A stretch of 64,000 nucleotides of DNA from Microbacterium halophytorum (GTDB lineage Bacteria; Actinomycetota; Actinomycetes; Actinomycetales; Microbacteriaceae), in NCBI RefSeq assembly GCF_002970975.1, contig NZ_KZ672982.1, positions 248,001-312,000 on the forward strand, given 5' to 3'. Below are positions 61,030-64,000 of the stretch, one piece after another (within the stretch, counting starts at the first letter, position 1; each line of letters opens with the position of its first letter). A model generated the notes under the pieces. It had not been told where the DNA came from. It did no database searches and was given only the letters and a program-made list of their open reading frames with translations. The position numbers were made by a program, and so were the translations under genes.

Positions 61030-61146
61030 GCGCGAGGTGAGCTGAGGTTGGCGGTCGCGCTCGGCGTGCGCGAGATGTGGACGTACGACGATCGACTCGC
61101 CGAGTCTGCGGAGGGCATGGGCATACCCGTCCGCATGCCTGCATGA
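61030..61146 (+). pseudogene. C-terminal fragment of a PIN-domain (VapC-like) toxin
   Basis: The frame ending at 61146 reads RGELRLAVALGVREMWTYDD then RLAESAEGMGIPVRMPA. This matches the end of PIN-domain nucleases (a 'LHLAxAL ... vTyDxRLaeaAxxlGipv' pattern). No N-terminal PIN half with the first catalytic Asp is visible upstream in any frame, and no antitoxin gene is present. It is therefore a decayed remnant. The rest of 60875-61440 holds no gene I can support. Confidence 0.5.
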
Positions 61147-61440
61147 GTCGTGGCCGCCGTCGACTTGCGATTCTCTGCGTTGCGCCAGCCGTTCGCTGAC
61201 GGCGACGAGCTCGCTCAGATGCCGCTGCGTCTCCGGACTGCATGATCGAGTCCACGGGCCTGATGGAGCAGGACGACCTGTACCCGCCGAACACCGCTGA
61301 CGCGCCTTTCGGCACGTCCTGCCCCGCGGGAACGCCCAGCCCGGCTGAGACGCTGATGGGCATGCAGGACGGCCCGGACGAGGAGCGCCTGTACAGCGGT
61401 CAGCGCGGAATGATGCTCATCCGCGGGTGATGCATCCCTC
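61147..61440. other. intergenic stretch without a supported gene
   Basis: A 62-codon open frame (61242-61430, plus strand, starting MIESTGLMEQDDLYPPNTAD) lacks a Shine-Dalgarno and any family resemblance. It may be another remnant of the decayed region. No repeat or RNA gene was seen. Confidence 0.4.
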
Positions 61441-61442
61441 CC

Positions 61443-62651
61443 TCACCCGAACGCCTTGTCGAACCCCAGACTGCGGGCGATGATGCCGAGCTGCACCTCC
61501 GTCGAGCCCTCGCCGAGCGTGAGGATGCGCGCGTCGCGGTAGTGGCGTGCGACGGCGTTCTCGTTCAGGAATCCGTAGCCGCCCCAGATCTGCGTCGCGT
61601 CATCGGCGTTGGCGACGGCCGCCTCGGAGCCGATCAGCTTCGCGAGCGACGCCTCCCTCGTGAACGGCAGGCCCGCGTCGAGCCGGCGTGCGGCGTCGTG
61701 CATGACGGCCCGTGCGGCAGCGACGCGCGCCTGCATCCGGGCGAGCTTGAACGCGATGTGCTGGTTGTCGCCGATCGCCTTTCCGAACACCCTGCGCCGC
61801 TTCGCGTAGTCGACGGCCTGCTCGAGGCACCCCTGGGCCGCCCCGACGCACAGGGCCGCGAACGCGACGCGGCCCTCGTCGAGCACGCTGAGGAAGTTCG
61901 CGAACCCCCGCCCCCGCTCGCCCAACAGGTTCGCCTCCGGCACGCGCACGCCGTCGAACACGAGCGGGTGCGTATCCGAGGTGTGCCAGCCGACCTTGTC
62001 GTACGCCGGCAGCGCCGTGAAGCCCTCGATCGGCACGGGCACGATGATGCTCGACAGCTCGGGCCGCTCCGTCCCATCGGGCGCCTTCCGGTGCCCCGTG
62101 ACGGCCGTGACGGTCACGACGCTCGTGATCGGCGTTCCCGAGTTGGTGATGAACTGCTTCGTCCCGTCGATGCGCCACTGGCCGTCCTCCAGCTCGGCCG
62201 TGGTCCTCGTGCCTCCTGCGTCGGACCCCGCCTCGGCCTCCGTGAGGCCGAACGCCGCGAGGTTCTCGCCGCGCGCGAGCGACGGCAGGTGGGTGCGCTT
62301 CTGCTCCTCGGTGCCGAAGCGATGGATGGGCATCGCTCCGAGCCCGAGGCCGGCCTCGAGGGTCACGGCGATCGACTGGTCGACGCGGGCGAGCTGTTCG
62401 ACCGCGACGCACAGGTGCAGGTAGGACTTGCCCTGGCCGTCGTACTCCTCCGGCAGCGGCAACCCGAACAGGCCCATATCGCCCATCTGCCTGATGATCT
62501 CGATCGGCAGCCGGCGCTGGGTGTCGTACTCGTAGGCCGCGGGCGCCACGACGTCGTCGGCGAAGTCGCGCACGCGTCGGGCGAGCTCCTGCAGTTCGGG
62601 CTCGAGCGTCTCGGTCCCCTCGGCGGGGCTCGCTGCGGTGATGACGGTCAT
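61443..62651 (-). CDS. acyl-CoA dehydrogenase
   Basis: 402 residues, FAD-dependent oxidation of acyl-CoA thioesters. AFGLTEAEAGSDAGGTRTTA (FAD loop), KQFITNSGTP, FANFLSVLDEGRVAFAALCV, and the C-terminal WGGYGFLNENAVARHYRDAR then ILTLGEGSTEVQLG. The Glu in GEGSTEVQ lies where many short-branched-chain members have the base. GGAGAC lies before the ATG at 62649-62651, inside a longer open frame. Third gene after a MaoC hydratase and a CitE-like lyase; in M. tuberculosis FadE19 has the same neighbours, which suggests an isovaleryl or 2-methylbutyryl type substrate (inference). Confidence 0.92.
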   Translation of the reverse strand: MTVITAASPAEGTETLEPELQELARRVRDFADDVVAPAAYEYDTQRRLPIEIIRQMGDMGLFGLPLPEEYDGQGKSYLHLCVAVEQLARVDQSIAVTLEAGLGLGAMPIHRFGTEEQKRTHLPSLARGENLAAFGLTEAEAGSDAGGTRTTAELEDGQWRIDGTKQFITNSGTPITSVVTVTAVTGHRKAPDGTERPELSSIIVPVPIEGFTALPAYDKVGWHTSDTHPLVFDGVRVPEANLLGERGRGFANFLSVLDEGRVAFAALCVGAAQGCLEQAVDYAKRRRVFGKAIGDNQHIAFKLARMQARVAAARAVMHDAARRLDAGLPFTREASLAKLIGSEAAVANADDATQIWGGYGFLNENAVARHYRDARILTLGEGSTEVQLGIIARSLGFDKAFG

Positions 62652-62733
62652 GGCGTCTCCTTCGGTGTGCGGGGGCTCGTGGCCCCGCTCTCGGTGCTCG
62701 CGGGGATGCGGCGAGCGCGTTCGGATGCACGGG

Positions 62734-63555
62734 TCATCGCGGCCCCGCGGCGTCGGCGGAATCGGCGCGGGCCAGGAGGGCGCGCGCGTGCCGCAGCACC
62801 GGTTCGTCGACCATCGCGCCCTCGAAGCGGAACGCGCCGGGCGACGCTGCGGCGGCGGCGAGGACGCGCCTCGCCCACGCGATGCTGTCCTGGCCGGGGC
62901 GGAACGCACTGCGGATGGCGGGCACGTGATCCGGATGGATGGCCGCCTTCGCACCGAAGCCGCTGGCGGCGGCGTCGATCGCCTCAGCCAGGCAGCCGTC
63001 GACGTCGGCGATGTCGAAGCGTACGGCGTCGATCGCGGTCTTCCCGAACGCGGCGGCGGCGAGCAGTACGCGGGATCGCGCGTGCACGGCCACGGCCCGA
63101 TACGTGCCGTCGTCACGGCGGCTGGAGGTGCCGCCCATCGAGGCGATCAGGTCCTCCGCGCCCCACATCAGGGCGACGACGCGGCGCTGTTCGGCGAACT
63201 GCTCCGCGCGCACCACCCCCGCGGCCGTCTCGCACAGGGCGATCACGTCGAGGCCGACGGGAACATCGATGTCGACCGCCGACGAGGCTTTCGGAACCAT
63301 CACGGTGCGGTAGCCCGCGGCGGCGACGGCCGCGAGGTCGGCCCGGCGGCCGACACCCGTGTTCACGCGCACGATGGTGCGCTCGGCGTCGAGGCGGCTC
63401 GAGGCGACGGCTTCCCGCGCGGCCTCTTTCCGCTCGGGCGCGACGCCGTCCTCGAGGTCGAGGATGACGGCGTCGGCCCGCTCAGCCGCCTTCGCGAAGC
63501 GGTCGGGGCGATCGCCGGGGCAGAACAGCAGCGCCGGCCCCATCCGGAAGCTCAT
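62734..63555 (-). CDS. CitE-like beta-hydroxyacyl-CoA lyase (HpcH/HpaI family)
   Basis: 273 residues. GPALLFCPGDRPDRFAKAAE, VILDLEDGVAPERKEAAREA, the arginine in IVRVNTG, VMVPKASS, DVIALCETAAGVVRAEQFA (metal-binding Glu), GAEDLIASMGG (metal Asp) and KAAIHPDHV. These are the landmarks of stand-alone CitE-like lyases. The mycobacterial counterpart Rv2498c cleaves beta-hydroxyacyl-CoAs such as HMG-CoA and citramalyl-CoA; the same activity is inferred. GGGAGG precedes the ATG at 63553-63555, which overlaps the upstream stop (ATGA). Confidence 0.88.
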   Translation of the reverse strand: MSFRMGPALLFCPGDRPDRFAKAAERADAVILDLEDGVAPERKEAAREAVASSRLDAERTIVRVNTGVGRRADLAAVAAAGYRTVMVPKASSAVDIDVPVGLDVIALCETAAGVVRAEQFAEQRRVVALMWGAEDLIASMGGTSSRRDDGTYRAVAVHARSRVLLAAAAFGKTAIDAVRFDIADVDGCLAEAIDAAASGFGAKAAIHPDHVPAIRSAFRPGQDSIAWARRVLAAAAASPGAFRFEGAMVDEPVLRHARALLARADSADAAGPR

Positions 63556-64000
63556 TCGGGCCTCCCCTGCATCAGCACCGCACGAACGGCCGTGGCGACG
63601 ACCTCGCCGCGCTGGTTGCAGCCCGTGTGCTCGAGCGTCACGATGCCCTGGCCCGGGCGTGAGGCCGACGGGCGCTTCTCGACGACGCGCGTCTCGCCGT
63701 ACAGGGTGTCGCCGTGGCGCATCGGCGCGGGGAACTCGACCTCGCGGAAGCCGAGGTTCGCCACGATCGTGCCGTTCGTCAGCTGTGCCGTGGACATGCC
63801 GACGATCGTCGCGAGCGTCATCATCGAGTTCACGAGCCGCTCGCCGAACTCCGTCTGCGCCGCCCAGTGGGCGTCGAGATGCAGCGCCTGGGTGTTCATC
63901 GTCAGGGTCGTGAACAGGACGTCGTCCGCTTCCGTCAGGGTGCGGCCGGGGCGGTGCTCGTAGACGGCGCCGAGCTCGAACTCCTCGAACCACAGCCCCC
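63552..64000 (-). CDS. MaoC-family acyl-CoA hydratase (runs off the right edge)
   Basis: Hot-dog-fold enoyl-CoA hydratase-like protein. The frame is open to the window edge: LWFEEFELGAVYEHRPGRTL, then LTMNTQALHLDAHWAAQTEF with the conserved Asn/His region, then LVNSMMTLATIVGMS and EVEFPAPMRHGDTLYGETRV. The true start lies outside, so the ATG at 63899 is not the start. Overlaps the lyase gene by 4 bases, so the three acyl-CoA genes form one operon. Confidence 0.88.
   Translation of the reverse strand, partial: GLWFEEFELGAVYEHRPGRTLTEADDVLFTTLTMNTQALHLDAHWAAQTEFGERLVNSMMTLATIVGMSTAQLTNGTIVANLGFREVEFPAPMRHGDTLYGETRVVEKRPSASRPGQGIVTLEHTGCNQRGEVVATAVRAVLMQGRPE

Noticed and set aside
61242..61430. 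Open frame of 62 codons after the PIN fragment
   Set aside because: No Shine-Dalgarno, no recognisable domain, and in a decayed region; not called as a gene.

Overview
The window is high-GC DNA from an actinobacterium, most likely a Microbacteriaceae member (Microbacterium-like). This rests on gene order, a DUF222/HNH gene, an actinobacterial PriA without a P-loop, an mIHF-type domain, actinobacterial-style promoters (TANNNT) and GTG/TTG starts. No database search was possible, so the genus is an inference.

Left part (1-13.5 kb, minus strand): a compact housekeeping run, read right to left. It holds pyrR-pyrB-pyrC-(PH-like membrane protein)-carA-carB-pyrF, then an mIHF-guanylate kinase fusion, rpoZ, metK, priA and the start of fmt. 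A PyrR-binding leader hairpin precedes pyrR. Most junctions overlap by 1-4 bases. A strong hairpin separates rpoZ from metK, where coaBC would usually be found. At 13.7-16.4 kb a plus-strand pair (DUF222-HNH protein and a DedA-family membrane protein) splits pyrR from nusB.

Middle part (16.6-28.8 kb, minus strand): rpsD, a small membrane protein, alaS, ruvX, mltG, aroE, aroC, aroK, aroB, efp and nusB, with rarA upstream of rpsD. These cover translation, cell-wall glycan termination, the shikimate pathway and recombination. A short plus-strand section follows: a small membrane protein, a DUF349 protein and an AbiEi-like protein.

The conserved block 31.5-42 kb (rsh, secF, secD, yajC, ruvB, ruvA, ruvC, yebC) is broken between ruvA and ruvC by a BCCT transporter. 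A 44-base near-palindrome lies in the divergent region. From 42 to 47 kb there is a PrsW-type protease and a vitamin B6 locus: pdxY, pdxT-pdxS and a MocR/PdxR regulator, with matching inverted repeats in the control regions. HIT and thrS follow.

Accessory part (49.8-61.4 kb): a small ankyrin protein, a cytosolic Met/Cys-rich copper-storage-type protein, a Gly-Cys-Val-Gly tRNA cluster, a pirin, a stand-alone AAA ATPase behind an AT-rich palindromic operator, and a Wadjet/MksBEF-like operon (jetA-jetB-jetC). No jetD nuclease gene lies anywhere near this operon in the window. An aldo/keto reductase and a decayed PIN-domain fragment follow.

The right edge (61.4-64 kb) carries an acyl-CoA catabolic set (MaoC hydratase, CitE-like lyase, acyl-CoA dehydrogenase) similar in content to the mycobacterial leucine-degradation locus.
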